Positions 9,339-18,429 of a stretch of DNA of 64,000 nt are shown here, piece after piece. The notes beneath the pieces were generated by a model. It worked only from the letters and a program-made list of their open reading frames with translations, had not been told where the DNA came from and searched no databases. Position 1 is the first letter of the stretch. Every line of letters begins with the position of its first letter. This DNA comes from Cryomorpha sp963748925. Lineage in GTDB: Bacteria > Bacteroidota > Bacteroidia > Flavobacteriales_D > Cryomorphaceae. The translations under genes and the position numbers were made by a program. The stretch covers positions 682,001 to 746,000 of the forward strand of contig CAVVKG010000001.1 in assembly GCA_963748925.1 (NCBI GenBank). The letters are read 5' to 3'.

Positions 9339-9920
9339 GTGAGCACAAGCTATAGTAAAGGGATATCGGATGAAGAATTAATGATTCTCTCGGGCGAGGG
9401 CAAAAAAGAAGCCTTTGATGAAATCTATCGCCGTTATTCGGGTAGACTATACAATTACTTCCTAAAGATGAACCGCTATGATGAAGTTAAGGCTCAGGAT
9501 CTAACCCAGGATCTATTTTTGAAAATAATACAGAGTCAAAAAGACTTTGATCACAATAAGAACTTTAAAACCTGGGTTTTCAGTATTGCCAATAATATGT
9601 GCAAGAACATTTACCGTCATGAAGAAGTTGTTAAGAAGGCAGACAGGGAGATGGCTTATACATTAAAAGCCACAGCTAAAATGGAAACTAGTATGGATAT
9701 TAACCGGTTTAAAAAAGCACTTGCTAAAGCTCTCAACACCCTTGATCCAGTAAAGAAGTCGAGTTTTATCATGCGTTATAAACACGACTTTAGTATAAAA
9801 GAAATTGCGGAAATCACAAAAGCTTCAGAAGGCACAGTGAAGTCGAGGCTATTTTACACCCTTCGACAGCTAACCGTAAGTTTAAAGGAATTTGATCTGA
9901 AAGAAAGTCATGGAAAATAA
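9339..9920 (+). CDS. ECF-type RNA polymerase sigma factor
   Basis: The region 2 domain (about residues 25-95, with LYNYFLKM, DLTQDLFLKI and FKTWVFSIANNMCKN) and the region 4 helix-turn-helix (about 130-185, FSIKEIAEITKASEGTVKSR) are typical of extracytoplasmic-function sigma factors. The start is GTG at 9339, chosen because region 2 requires the residues directly after it. The 3' end overlaps the next gene by 11 bases, the usual arrangement with a cognate anti-sigma factor. Confidence 0.92.
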   Translation: MSTSYSKGISDEELMILSGEGKKEAFDEIYRRYSGRLYNYFLKMNRYDEVKAQDLTQDLFLKIIQSQKDFDHNKNFKTWVFSIANNMCKNIYRHEEVVKKADREMAYTLKATAKMETSMDINRFKKALAKALNTLDPVKKSSFIMRYKHDFSIKEIAEITKASEGTVKSRLFYTLRQLTVSLKEFDLKESHGK

Positions 9921-10800
9921 TCACAACATAGAAGAATTAGTTGCTGAGAAGGACTTTAACAACCTTTCTAATGCCCAGAAAGTGATGGTGATCAAAGAGC
10001 TGGGAACTAAGGAGGCCTATACCGAGATGCGGAATTTTGTTTTGGCTTTTCAAAATGAAGATGAAGAACAAGCTCCTGCCGAAATGCGCCAAAAGATTAT
10101 GGACGCATATGATAAGCAGCATATCAAATCAGCGAAAAAGATAATTCCTTTCTGGAAACCGGGAAATAATGTAATAAGGCAACCCCTCACCTATGCGCTG
10201 ATTGCTGCATCGTTACTAATAGCTGTTTTTATCCTTTTGCCCTATTCAAGCAATAACAATAACCCGCAGCTAGCAGAGAATAAATCGAAAAAGGAAATAA
10301 GTAAAGAAGAAAGTCCGCAAACCGAAAAAAAATCGAACGAACAAACTGAAGCTCTGCAATCAATAAAGGAAGATACTATCGATAAAAATGCAAATAATTT
10401 GGGATATACGGACGCCAGTAAAACCAGAGTCGAACCAGCCATTTTAGAAAATGTGGCCTCAGAAGAAAGTGAGATGGTAAAAGATACTGAAAGTTTAACC
10501 CTTGCTGACGAACCGGCAGAGACGACCAGGTTAGACAGTGAAATTCAAAATTTGGCGCTGGGTCCCGCAGAGATTGAGAAGCCTCAACCATATGCAGACA
10601 ATGATATAACAGGTCAAACAATTGAAAATGATGACGAAAGCGTCATGGAGGTTTCGCGTTTAAGTAAAAAAGAAAGAATCCAAAGCTCCAGTAATCAATT
10701 GTCTCAGGAAAGTGATTTGTCAGATGCAAAATCCGGCTCAGGTAACACCTTTTCCTTCAGAATTAACACACTGGAAGAGGATCACTATACAGGATACTAA
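9910..10800 (+). CDS. Putative anti-sigma factor, single-pass membrane protein
   Basis: A cytoplasmic N-terminal part of about 90 residues, one membrane helix (about 95-113) and a long acidic Ser/Glu/Asn-rich extracytoplasmic tail (about 114-296) give the topology of an anti-sigma factor. No zinc-binding anti-sigma motif (HxxxCxxC) is visible, so the assignment rests on topology and on the 11-base overlap with the sigma gene. The tail looks disordered. Confidence 0.7.
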   Translation: MENNHNIEELVAEKDFNNLSNAQKVMVIKELGTKEAYTEMRNFVLAFQNEDEEQAPAEMRQKIMDAYDKQHIKSAKKIIPFWKPGNNVIRQPLTYALIAASLLIAVFILLPYSSNNNNPQLAENKSKKEISKEESPQTEKKSNEQTEALQSIKEDTIDKNANNLGYTDASKTRVEPAILENVASEESEMVKDTESLTLADEPAETTRLDSEIQNLALGPAEIEKPQPYADNDITGQTIENDDESVMEVSRLSKKERIQSSSNQLSQESDLSDAKSGSGNTFSFRINTLEEDHYTGY

Positions 10801-10854
10801 ACAAGATTAAACACCGAAATTGGAAATGTATCACTGAATTAACTATCAGTCACC

Positions 10855-10862
10855 TATATTTG
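10855..10862 (+). promoter_or_regulatory. Putative -7 element upstream of the metallophosphoesterase
   Basis: TATATTTG matches TAnnTTTG exactly. No -33 element is found at the usual spacing, so only the -7 half is supported. It would give a leader of about 65 bases. Confidence 0.35.
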
Positions 10863-10936
10863 CATTTTTTTTAAAATCCATTCCAAACAGCGGCTTACCA
10901 TTTAATCTGTGTCGCATCGCTCGCTGAATACAAACT

Positions 10937-12208
10937 ATGAAAAATTTGATTCCGATTTTTATACTAATTGCCATAGTACTGGTAATCGATATTTACGCAT
11001 TCAAATCCTTGAGACTTGTAAGCTCAGGGTGGTCGAATTCGCTTTTGAAAACAGGAGTGAATATATTGTATGCACTCAGCTCTCTATTAACCTATGCAAT
11101 AATAGTTTATGCTTTTGTAAGCTTCAGTAGAGACGCATCTCAACAAATGAACCACTATATCTTTTATATGGGTTTTGGTGTGCTCGTGCTTATTCTAATT
11201 CCAAAATTAGTTGTTTCCCTTTTTCACTTAGTTGACGATGTAGTGTTTCTTTTTAAATGGCTCACCTCCTATTTTGTTCGGAATCCAAGTGGGATAGAAT
11301 CAAGCTCAAACGGCATTACGCGATGGCAGTTTATTTCACGGATGGGTTGGATTCTTGCCGCCATTCCTTTCACTGGTATTTTGTATGGTATGATAAGAGG
11401 TCGATACGCATTCAGAGTTTTGCGTGAGTCCCTCGCATTTCAGAATCTTCCCGCTTCCGCGAATGGTCTTAAGGTGGTCCATATTTCTGATATTCATATT
11501 GGTAGTTTTTTTAATAATCACAGCGCTGTAAAGCACGGCATAGATATGGTGAATTCTCTAAACCCGGATATTATCTTCTTTACTGGCGATTTGGTTAATA
11601 ATTTCGCTTCTGAAACGGATGGCTGGGACAGCGTGCTAAATGGTCTCAAAGCGAAATACGGAAAATACTCTATTCTGGGAAATCATGATTACGGCGATTA
11701 TGCCGAATGGTCGAGTGAGGCTGCAAAAAAGGAAAATCTGGAAAGACTAAAGGCATTTCATTCAAAAATAGACTTCAAGTTGCTCTTAAATGAATGGACT
11801 CCTTTTACCACAGAAAGTGGTGAAACATTTGAAATTATCGGAGTGGAGAACTGGGGTGAAGGTGGATTTAGCAAATATGGTAATTTGGCCAAAGCCACAG
11901 CGGGAACCAATCCGAAAAATTTCCAGATTCTCCTCTCCCACGATCCTTCTCATTGGGATTCTGAGGTCATTAAGAAAACACAAATTGATCTCACCCTTTC
12001 GGGGCATACCCATGGAATGCAATTTGGGGTCGAAATTCCGGGAATTTTAAAATGGAGTCCTGCAAAATATAGATATCCACGATGGGGAGGCCTTTACAAC
12101 GAGGCAAAACAGTTTATCTATGTTAATCGCGGGTTTGGATACCTCGGGTTTCCGGGTCGCGTGGGCATGCCTCCCGAAATTACACTAATCGAACTTCAAA
12201 AAGCTTAA
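10937..12208 (+). CDS. Membrane-anchored calcineurin-like metallophosphoesterase
   Basis: About four membrane segments lie in residues 1-160. The catalytic domain shows the metallophosphoesterase blocks in order: a D-x-H block (ISDIHIGS), GD (FTGDLVNN), GNHD (LGNHDYGDY), a His block (LLSHDPSHW) and GHTH (SGHTHGMQF). The architecture resembles the YkuE/YaeI group of envelope phosphoesterases, some of which act on lipids. The substrate cannot be read from the sequence. It converges with the lyase gene downstream. Confidence 0.9.
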   Translation: MKNLIPIFILIAIVLVIDIYAFKSLRLVSSGWSNSLLKTGVNILYALSSLLTYAIIVYAFVSFSRDASQQMNHYIFYMGFGVLVLILIPKLVVSLFHLVDDVVFLFKWLTSYFVRNPSGIESSSNGITRWQFISRMGWILAAIPFTGILYGMIRGRYAFRVLRESLAFQNLPASANGLKVVHISDIHIGSFFNNHSAVKHGIDMVNSLNPDIIFFTGDLVNNFASETDGWDSVLNGLKAKYGKYSILGNHDYGDYAEWSSEAAKKENLERLKAFHSKIDFKLLLNEWTPFTTESGETFEIIGVENWGEGGFSKYGNLAKATAGTNPKNFQILLSHDPSHWDSEVIKKTQIDLTLSGHTHGMQFGVEIPGILKWSPAKYRYPRWGGLYNEAKQFIYVNRGFGYLGFPGRVGMPPEITLIELQKA

Positions 12209-12237
12209 TGCCTTTTTTATAGCCTTTTCTTTTGATT

Positions 12238-13092
12238 TCAATCCGGGAAAACAGAAGCTGAAAGGGCCATAGATTGAGAAAATAGCCCGCTATCGACATG
12301 GGTTTTAGCATTTACTTCATCTAAATATGAAAGTATATTCTCTGTAGCCATGTTGCCGGTAAGATCATCTGCGGCCATTGGGCAGCCACCAAATCCTTTA
12401 ATTGCTCCATCAAACCTTCTACACCCGGCTTTGTAGGCAGCTTCAACCTTTTCTCTCCAAGAAGATGGTGTGGTGTGAAGATGTGCGCCAAAATTTACTT
12501 CAGGCAATTCGGCTATCAGGGTTGAAAACAAGTCGGTTATAGAATGTTTATCAGAAGTTCCTACCGTATCGGATAGTGCTATAATATCGATCCCGAGATC
12601 ATTGTGGAGTTCATTAACCCACTTTGCAGCTATATCCGGGTGCCACTCATCACCATACGGATTTCCGAAAGCCATGGATATATATATTACGACACGCTTT
12701 TTATGTTTGTCAGCAAGTAACTTTATCTCTTCTACCCTGTGCAAAGATTCCGCAATAGACGCATTTGTATTGCGCTGTTGAAAGGTTTCCGAAATTGAAA
12801 ACGGATATCCCAAAAAATCAATTTCATCAAAAGCGCAGGCATCCTCTGCTCCTCGCTTATTGGCAACGATTGCGAGCAGTTTCGATGTTGTAGAATCCAA
12901 ATCAAGCTGCTTTAAAACCGCAGCAGTATCCGCCATTTGAGGAACTGCTTTTGGAGATACAAAAGAGCCAAAGTCGATGGTATCAAACCCAACTTTCAGC
13001 AAAGAATTGATGTACTCAACTTTCTTTTGTGTAGGAATTGTTGTTTTAATTCCCTGCATAGCATCCCGCGGACATTCAATTATTTCAACCAT
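12238..13092 (-). CDS. Hydroxymethylglutaryl-CoA lyase family protein
   Basis: The HMGL-like TIM-barrel family cleaves HMG-CoA to acetyl-CoA and acetoacetate in leucine and ketone-body metabolism. Visible markers are ECPRDAMQGIK near the N-terminus (the Arg-Asp pair binds metal and substrate), the HLH motif (about residue 201) and the Cys-bearing loop KGFGGCPMA (about 231-239). The HxH is followed by Thr-Thr where the classical enzyme has Asp-Thr, a version I associate with Bacteroidota homologues. The start overlaps the 3' end of pyrD by 8 bases, so the two genes are cotranscribed from the pyrD promoter. Confidence 0.85.
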   Translation of the reverse strand: MVEIIECPRDAMQGIKTTIPTQKKVEYINSLLKVGFDTIDFGSFVSPKAVPQMADTAAVLKQLDLDSTTSKLLAIVANKRGAEDACAFDEIDFLGYPFSISETFQQRNTNASIAESLHRVEEIKLLADKHKKRVVIYISMAFGNPYGDEWHPDIAAKWVNELHNDLGIDIIALSDTVGTSDKHSITDLFSTLIAELPEVNFGAHLHTTPSSWREKVEAAYKAGCRRFDGAIKGFGGCPMAADDLTGNMATENILSYLDEVNAKTHVDSGLFSQSMALSASVFPD

Positions 13093-14119
13093 TTGCTATT
13101 ATTCTTTCGTTAATCTCCTTTACCAGAGCGGGTCCTTCGTAAATAAAACCGGTATAAAGCTGCACCAGAGATGCTCCGGCTTCCAGCTTTTCCATGGCAT
13201 CGTCTGCCGAGTGAATTCCGCCGACTCCTATGATCGGAAATGCGCCATTTGATTTGGTATGAAGGTACCGAATTACTTCAGTAGACCTCTCTCGAACAGG
13301 CTTTCCGCTGAGACCGCCTAATCCTATTTCTTCAATTTCGCTTTTATCAGTTTTCAAATTTTCTCTGGAAATGGTCGTGTTAGTGGCTATAATTCCAGCT
13401 ATTCCGGTTTCAGACACAATATCAATGATATCATCCAGTTGAGAATCTGTCAAATCAGGTGCGATTTTAAGCAAAATGGGTTTAGGCTTAACCTTCGAAT
13501 TATTTAACTCTGTGAGTGTCTTTAACAATTTTGTCAGCGGCTCCTTCTCCTGCAACTCTCTCAAGTTAGGAGTATTAGGCGATGAAACATTTACCGCAAA
13601 ATAGTCTACAACATCAAAGAGAGTTTCGAAACAAGCCACATAATCGTCTGTAGCATTCTCGTTTGGGGTGGACTTATTCTTACCAATATTTCCACCTATA
13701 ATGACTGACGCGTAGCGTCTCTTAAGACGCTTTCGCATTTTCTCGACTCCTCCATTATTAAACCCCATTCGGTTTATTAGCCCATTATCTTTCGGCAACC
13801 TAAAAAGACGGGGTTCTTGATTTCCGGGTTGTGGTTTTGGAGTAACCGTCCCAACTTCGATAAATCCAAATCCCATGAATGCAAGTTCGTTTACAAGCTT
13901 TGCATCCTTATCAAATCCGGCTGCGAGTCCTACTGGATTTTTGAACTTCAACCCGAATAATTCGCGTTCGAGCTTTTTGCTATTTGTGTTATACAATCCA
14001 TATACCAAAGACTTTACTAATGGTAATTGAAAAGCAACTTTCAAGAAATTAAATGTGAATTTATGTGCCGGCTCAGCACCCATTTTAAATAATAATGGTC
14101 TGATTGTGCTCTTATACAT
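13085..14119 (-). CDS. pyrD: Dihydroorotate dehydrogenase (quinone), class 2
   Basis: PyrD oxidises dihydroorotate to orotate in pyrimidine synthesis and passes electrons to the quinone pool. The 344-residue length and the N-terminal helical extension (MYKSTIRPLLFKM) are class 2 features for membrane association. NPVGLAAGFDKD (61-72), NRMGFNNGG and the active-site loop NVSSPNTPNLREL (177-189) with the catalytic Ser are present. The C-terminal FMN phosphate loop (GVGGIHSADDA) is intact. It leads a two-gene unit with the lyase gene. Confidence 0.96.
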   Translation of the reverse strand: MYKSTIRPLLFKMGAEPAHKFTFNFLKVAFQLPLVKSLVYGLYNTNSKKLERELFGLKFKNPVGLAAGFDKDAKLVNELAFMGFGFIEVGTVTPKPQPGNQEPRLFRLPKDNGLINRMGFNNGGVEKMRKRLKRRYASVIIGGNIGKNKSTPNENATDDYVACFETLFDVVDYFAVNVSSPNTPNLRELQEKEPLTKLLKTLTELNNSKVKPKPILLKIAPDLTDSQLDDIIDIVSETGIAGIIATNTTISRENLKTDKSEIEEIGLGGLSGKPVRERSTEVIRYLHTKSNGAFPIIGVGGIHSADDAMEKLEAGASLVQLYTGFIYEGPALVKEINERIIANG

Positions 14120-14135
14120 AGCAATTATTTGGATG

Positions 14136-14165
14136 CAAAATTAAGGTATTATAAAGGTTAACAAA
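14136..14165 (-). promoter_or_regulatory. Putative pyrD promoter
   Basis: On the minus strand TTTG (14165-14162), an 18-base spacer and TAATTTTG (14143-14136) match the Bacteroidota -33/-7 consensus exactly. The leader would be very short, about 10 bases. Confidence 0.6.
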
Positions 14166-14175
14166 GTATTGGTCG

Positions 14176-14203
14176 TTGATTTCGAAATTATTTTGTATCT
14201 TCA
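14176..14203 (+). promoter_or_regulatory. Putative promoter of the STAS-like gene
   Basis: TTG at 14176, a 17-base spacer and TATCTTCA at 14196-14203 resemble the -33/-7 pair with one mismatch. It sits back to back with the pyrD promoter. Confidence 0.4.
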
Positions 14204-14219
14204 TAACTATTAATGACTT

Positions 14220-14642
14220 ATGGTACATGCAAATATATCCGCATTTAATGAGCTTGGTTTAATAGAGCTACCTTCTGCAAACATTGTGGAATTGGACCAG
14301 GATATTGTGATTATTTACTATAAAGAAGTTGAAGAAGAAATTGACATAGAAGAAGCAAGGAAGCATACGGAGGCTATTTATGAATTGCGTGACGGGAAAC
14401 CATGCAGCCTGATCATTAACTTTTTAGAAGTACAGGTACTATTCACAAATGCCGCACGAGAATATTTTGCTCACAACGAAAGACATTCTGCCATTCGCCT
14501 CTCACAGGCGATTGTGATTGATGGCCTGGCTCAAAAATTAGTTGCAAATTTTTATAAAACTTTCAACAAACCCAATTGCCCGGTTGAACTCTTTTCTAAC
14601 GAGGCAGATGCCCTAAAATGGTCCCTTTCTATCCGTAAATAG
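14220..14642 (+). CDS. STAS/SpoIIAA-like protein of unknown function
   Basis: The 140 residues show an alternating strand-helix pattern: ELDQDIVIIYY, an acidic helix, KPCSLIINFLEV, and a helix followed by RLSQAIVIDGLAQKLVANFY. This resembles Bacteroidota STAS/SEC14-like small proteins. No catalytic motif is visible. It stands alone between pyrD (divergent) and sodA. Confidence 0.65.
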   Translation: MVHANISAFNELGLIELPSANIVELDQDIVIIYYKEVEEEIDIEEARKHTEAIYELRDGKPCSLIINFLEVQVLFTNAAREYFAHNERHSAIRLSQAIVIDGLAQKLVANFYKTFNKPNCPVELFSNEADALKWSLSIRK

Positions 14643-14683
14643 CGTTAAAGTTTATGTTACGATAAGTTAAGTCTATAGCAATA

Positions 14684-14710
14684 TTGGCATTATTAAGTAA
14701 ACTATCTTTA
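14684..14710 (+). promoter_or_regulatory. Putative sodA promoter
   Basis: TTG at 14684-14686, a 16-base spacer and TATCTTTA at 14703-14710 resemble the -33/-7 pair with one mismatch and a slightly short spacer. The leader would be about 35 bases. Confidence 0.35.
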
Positions 14711-14753
14711 GTTTTGGCTGTTAAATTAATAAACCTACTAAAACTAAAATATT

Positions 14754-15365
14754 ATGTCTTTTAAATTACCCGATTTACCTTATAAGTTTGATGCATTGGA
14801 GCCAAACATTGATGCGAAAACAATGGAAATTCATCATGATAAGCATCACGCGGGCTACACTTCTAAACTGAATGATGCCATTGAAGGCACCGGTCATGAA
14901 GGAAAAAGCATTGAAGAGATTTTAAAGAACGTGGAACAATCAAATTCGGCTGTAAGAAACAACGGTGGTGGTTTTTACAACCATTCTTTGTTTTGGAAAG
15001 TTATGAGTCCTGACGGCGGAGGAAAACCTTCAGGTGAATTGGCTGAAGCCATTGAGAAAGATCTTGGAGGCTATGATAAGATGAAGGAAGACTTTAACAA
15101 AGCTGCCGCTACTCGATTCGGTTCGGGATGGGCATGGGTTGTAGTCGGAAATGATGGAAAATTACACATCACAAGCTCGCCAAATCAAGATAACCCACTT
15201 ATGTCGTTTGCAGAGGTGAAAGGTACGCCAATTCTAGGTCTTGACGTATGGGAGCACGCGTATTATTTGAAGTATCAGAACAAACGACCCGATTATATTT
15301 CAGCTTTTTGGAATGTTATAAATTGGTCGCAGGTAGCTGAAAACTTCAGTCATGCGAAAAAGTAA
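14754..15365 (+). CDS. sodA: Superoxide dismutase, Mn/Fe family (Mn-type residues)
   Basis: It dismutates superoxide to oxygen and hydrogen peroxide. The four metal ligands are His27 (MEIHHDKHH), His77 (YNHSLFW), Asp164 and His168 (DVWEHAYYLKYQNKR). Gly73 and Gln145 (NQDNPLM) occupy the positions that distinguish Mn-type enzymes from Fe-type (which have Gln and Ala there), so I favour manganese or a cambialistic enzyme. There is no signal peptide, so it is cytoplasmic. A strong terminator follows. Confidence 0.95.
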   Translation: MSFKLPDLPYKFDALEPNIDAKTMEIHHDKHHAGYTSKLNDAIEGTGHEGKSIEEILKNVEQSNSAVRNNGGGFYNHSLFWKVMSPDGGGKPSGELAEAIEKDLGGYDKMKEDFNKAAATRFGSGWAWVVVGNDGKLHITSSPNQDNPLMSFAEVKGTPILGLDVWEHAYYLKYQNKRPDYISAFWNVINWSQVAENFSHAKK

Positions 15366-15382
15366 TTAATTTTAATTCAGAA

Positions 15383-15412
15383 AAAAAGGTCGCCTTTTTG
15401 GGCGACCTTTTT
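15383..15412 (+). terminator. Rho-independent terminator of sodA
   Basis: A perfect 12-base stem (AAAAAGGTCGCC with GGCGACCTTTTT) with a 6-base loop TTTTTG. The loop also supplies the candidate -33 element of smpB. Confidence 0.85.
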
Positions 15413-15428
15413 AATTTGAATAAGTTTG
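15397..15428 (+). promoter_or_regulatory. Putative smpB promoter nested in the sodA terminator
   Basis: TTTG at 15397-15400 (the terminator loop), a 20-base spacer and TAAGTTTG at 15421-15428 give full matches to both halves of the Bacteroidota consensus. The leader to the ATG at 15446 would be about 10 bases, which supports that start over an in-frame ATG at 15398 inside the terminator. Confidence 0.55.
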
Positions 15429-15445
15429 TAGTAAAGGGATTTACA

Positions 15446-15892
15446 ATGAATAAAGTGAATATTAAAAATAAGAAGGCTTCATTTGAGTATGAACTCATTG
15501 ATAAATATGAAGCGGGTATTCAACTTACAGGTGCTGAAATAAAATCTATTCGCGCGGGCAAAGCAAGTATTATGGAAGCTTATTGCTTTTTTAAGAACTC
15601 AGAGCTTTGGATTAAGAGTATGCATATTTCACCCTATGAACCAGCGAGCTATAACAACACCCCTCCTACCCGAGATAGAAAATTATTGCTTAATGCCAAG
15701 GAGATTGAAAAACTCGAAAAAGAACTAAAGAACAAAGGACTTACAATTATTCCAATTCGTGTTTATCTTGCTGACAGCGGTTATGCTAAGGTGCAAATTG
15801 CATTGGCTCGGGGTAAAAAGGTATTTGACAAGCGAAACGACTTAAAAGATAAAGACGATAAAAGAGCAATGGACCGAGCTATGAAAATCTAA
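15446..15892 (+). CDS. smpB: SsrA-binding protein SmpB
   Basis: SmpB binds tmRNA and brings it to stalled ribosomes for trans-translation. The 148 residues show the oligonucleotide-binding barrel (YELIDKYEAGIQLTGAEIKSIRAGKASIMEAYC), the conserved HISPYEPAS segment and the basic C-terminal tail (KRNDLKDKDDKRAMDRAM) that enters the decoding centre. The start at 15446 begins directly before the barrel. No tmRNA gene is in the window. The stop overlaps the convergent gene by 4 bases. Confidence 0.95.
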   Translation: MNKVNIKNKKASFEYELIDKYEAGIQLTGAEIKSIRAGKASIMEAYCFFKNSELWIKSMHISPYEPASYNNTPPTRDRKLLLNAKEIEKLEKELKNKGLTIIPIRVYLADSGYAKVQIALARGKKVFDKRNDLKDKDDKRAMDRAMKI

Positions 15893-16452
15893 GCCATCAG
15901 TAACTTAAGTCGATTATATTCCCGCCAAACTAAATTTTTGTAATTCCCGCTATCAAGTTCAGAAAAGAGCAGATTGAATTCCAGAGAGTCGGTCATCCGA
16001 ACACCAGATATCTCTGCCAAATCCTGAAGTTGCAATTTATCAAAAAGATAAATGAACCGATTTGCAAACGCTGTAAATTCAGTTATCCAATTGTGATAGT
16101 GACCTATAGCGGCAATGGGATTCTCGCAGGTCGAAAGTTTTAGCTTTATTTCCGACTCCCTCTGATGATAAGCAGAAAGAATCTCCTTTAGCTGTTTATG
16201 TTTTGCTGAATCTTCAATTGACAAACGTACTAATTCAGGCTCGGCATAGTCGAAACCAAGAGTTTTCGAGGCTTCAATTATCAATTCCAGGTTGGCGATT
16301 CTCTTTTTTGCTAATTTGGGTATAAAATTACGTCTCAAAAAAAAAGTCGTTTCTATAAACACAACTTCTGCTACAGCATCATTTATTGTTTCAGAATCAA
16401 TAGGGTCTTGAGAATGAATTTTTAATAAAAGCTTAGCCTGAGAATGATCCAA
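15889..16452 (-). CDS. Hypothetical helical protein downstream of a T9SS cargo gene
   Basis: A 187-residue, mostly alpha-helical, soluble protein with no signal peptide and no family I recognise. It begins 6 bases after the stop of the T9SS cargo gene and is probably cotranscribed with it. Its end overlaps the smpB stop region by 4 bases. Confidence 0.7.
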   Translation of the reverse strand: MDHSQAKLLLKIHSQDPIDSETINDAVAEVVFIETTFFLRRNFIPKLAKKRIANLELIIEASKTLGFDYAEPELVRLSIEDSAKHKQLKEILSAYHQRESEIKLKLSTCENPIAAIGHYHNWITEFTAFANRFIYLFDKLQLQDLAEISGVRMTDSLEFNLLFSELDSGNYKNLVWREYNRLKLLMA

Positions 16453-16458
16453 GTACCC

Positions 16459-18159
16459 TTAGTTTTTCACGAAGCGCTTGGCAACACTCTCTCCATTTAA
16501 GTTCAATTCCAAAATATAGACACCCTTATTTAAATTGCTGACATCTATATTCTTAACGCCTGAAAAATCAGCAAAATTGAATTCACCAACGCAGTTACCC
16601 ACGATACTAATAATTCTGACTTTTAGATTACTACTGCTAGCACCAATGAGTTCAAGGGATAATTCTTCAGTTGTGGGAACAGGATAAATTACCACATCGC
16701 TCTTTCTTATATCCGAATTAATACCGTCGCTAACATTCGTTTGGAATGAAAACTCAGCAAAGAAAACATCTGTCATTCCATTGGCCGAAACCGGAGTTGC
16801 TCCAGGGGTTAGTGCGAGCGAATTGGTATAATCACCTGTCACCACCACATCTCCGGATGGATTAAAGAAAGCATTGGTTGCCAACTCATTTCCGGCACCT
16901 CCGAATATCTGAGCATCAATATAATCACCGGAAATCTTATCGTAAGCCGCCATAAAAATATCAACACCCCCAGCTGAAATCATTTGTGTTTCAAAATCGC
17001 CAGGAACGAAAGTAACGGTGCTCTCAAATGATCCGATAGCTATAAATGCCCCGCCAGAAATGATTGCTCCGGAGGTATAATCTTCAATACCAGATCCCTG
17101 AATGTGCTTAGCCCAGATCACACTATTATCATCTAAACTGTATTTTGCAAAAAAGGCATCTGCAAATAGCGGCTCTATAATTAGCTCTTCGGTTTCAGAT
17201 GGATCAAAATCAGTATCACCCTGAATTCTACCTGAAACATAGAGGCTATTGTCTTCTTCAGAAAATACTAAGCTCGAAATAGCATTTGAATTATCGAAAT
17301 TATTGTAATTATACTCAAAGCTTAAATTACCATTACTGTCAAGAATAAACAACTTCATATCACTGGAAGGAATACCCGTAGTCGCACCATTGACAGTTGC
17401 GCCAATCGCAACAGTTCCATTCATTGAGTTGGCTACTGTAGTGAGGTTGTCATTACCTTCTGTGGAGATTTCAAAATGCCATATATAATTACCATCAGAA
17501 TCGTATTTAACAAGAGCAGCATCAGATCCACCGGCCTGAGGGTTTAATATCACCTCATTTTCTCCCGGGTCGACATCTACATTGCCATTATATCGAATTC
17601 CATAAAAAACGTTGTCATCTGCATCAGCGTTAATTTCAGCACCAAATTCAAAGAAAAGCGACCCAAATGTATTAACCCATATCAGCTCTCCACTGGCGTT
17701 GTATTTTGCCAGAAAGGCATCCTTTCCACCAGAACTGGTCTTCACGACAGGATCGCCCTGAGGATTAAAGTTTACCGAATTAGAAAAACTTCCCGATATG
17801 AGAATATCATCATTGGAATTTACAGATATACCTCTAGCATTCATCCCATTAGAAAGACTTAATCTTCCAAGGTTTATAATCCATTGAAGCGAACCGTCTT
17901 GTGTATATTTCGCCAGAAAAAGATCTGGATTACCAAGTGGATTCTTATCAGAAACCGCATCGGTAGGATCAAAATCCATTTCTTCACTAAAGGAACCATA
18001 GACAATAATATTAGACTCACTGTCGTAACTCACTGCCTGTCCGGCATCTGCCAGATTACTACCTATCCCAAACTGAGAAAGGTTGGTAAAGAGATCCGCT
18101 TGGGCATAGCTACTAAAGGTAAGTAGTGTAGAAATTAAAAGGAGTAAAGTTCTTTTCAT
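16459..18159 (-). CDS. Secreted T9SS type A cargo with beta-propeller-like repeats
   Basis: A signal peptide (residues 1-20, ending SYAQ) is followed by repeated units of about 55-60 residues containing a D-x-N/G-x-I turn, VxGSF and FLAKY motifs (for example DPxxAVSDKNPLGNPDLFLAKY, FLAKYNASGELIW, FAKYSLDDNSVIW). This is the pattern of SBBP-type beta-propeller proteins. A C-terminal type A sorting domain of about 80 residues begins at VVIYPVPTTEELSLEL and closes with GVYILELNLNGESVAKRFVKN. The protein should be exported by Sec, cross the outer membrane by T9SS and be attached or released at the surface. Binding target unknown. Confidence 0.85.
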   Translation of the reverse strand: MKRTLLLLISTLLTFSSYAQADLFTNLSQFGIGSNLADAGQAVSYDSESNIIVYGSFSEEMDFDPTDAVSDKNPLGNPDLFLAKYTQDGSLQWIINLGRLSLSNGMNARGISVNSNDDILISGSFSNSVNFNPQGDPVVKTSSGGKDAFLAKYNASGELIWVNTFGSLFFEFGAEINADADDNVFYGIRYNGNVDVDPGENEVILNPQAGGSDAALVKYDSDGNYIWHFEISTEGNDNLTTVANSMNGTVAIGATVNGATTGIPSSDMKLFILDSNGNLSFEYNYNNFDNSNAISSLVFSEEDNSLYVSGRIQGDTDFDPSETEELIIEPLFADAFFAKYSLDDNSVIWAKHIQGSGIEDYTSGAIISGGAFIAIGSFESTVTFVPGDFETQMISAGGVDIFMAAYDKISGDYIDAQIFGGAGNELATNAFFNPSGDVVVTGDYTNSLALTPGATPVSANGMTDVFFAEFSFQTNVSDGINSDIRKSDVVIYPVPTTEELSLELIGASSSNLKVRIISIVGNCVGEFNFADFSGVKNIDVSNLNKGVYILELNLNGESVAKRFVKN

Positions 18160-18429
18160 ATTGAGGTGAGCTAAATTCTATTTCATTATAAGTGGTAACT
18201 TTTCTTACGCAAAGTTGCATCAAAAGTTATCCAAAACTCGCAATTCCATTGACTTTTCTTGCTTTTCTTAAATTGGTTTTCCATGTTATTGGAAGGTGGC
18301 ATTTTATTTGATGAAATTATAACAATTCACATGAACACGTGTTAAAAGTAATAACAACCAAAATTTGATTTAAAAATCTAATTATCGGTCGAGAAACGTT
18401 GTTACATAACAATACAAAAGAACAAAATA

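Noticed and set aside
15398..15445. An upstream ATG for smpB at 15,398
   Set aside because: It lies inside the terminator hairpin and upstream of the inferred transcription start; SmpB begins at 15,446 by family alignment.
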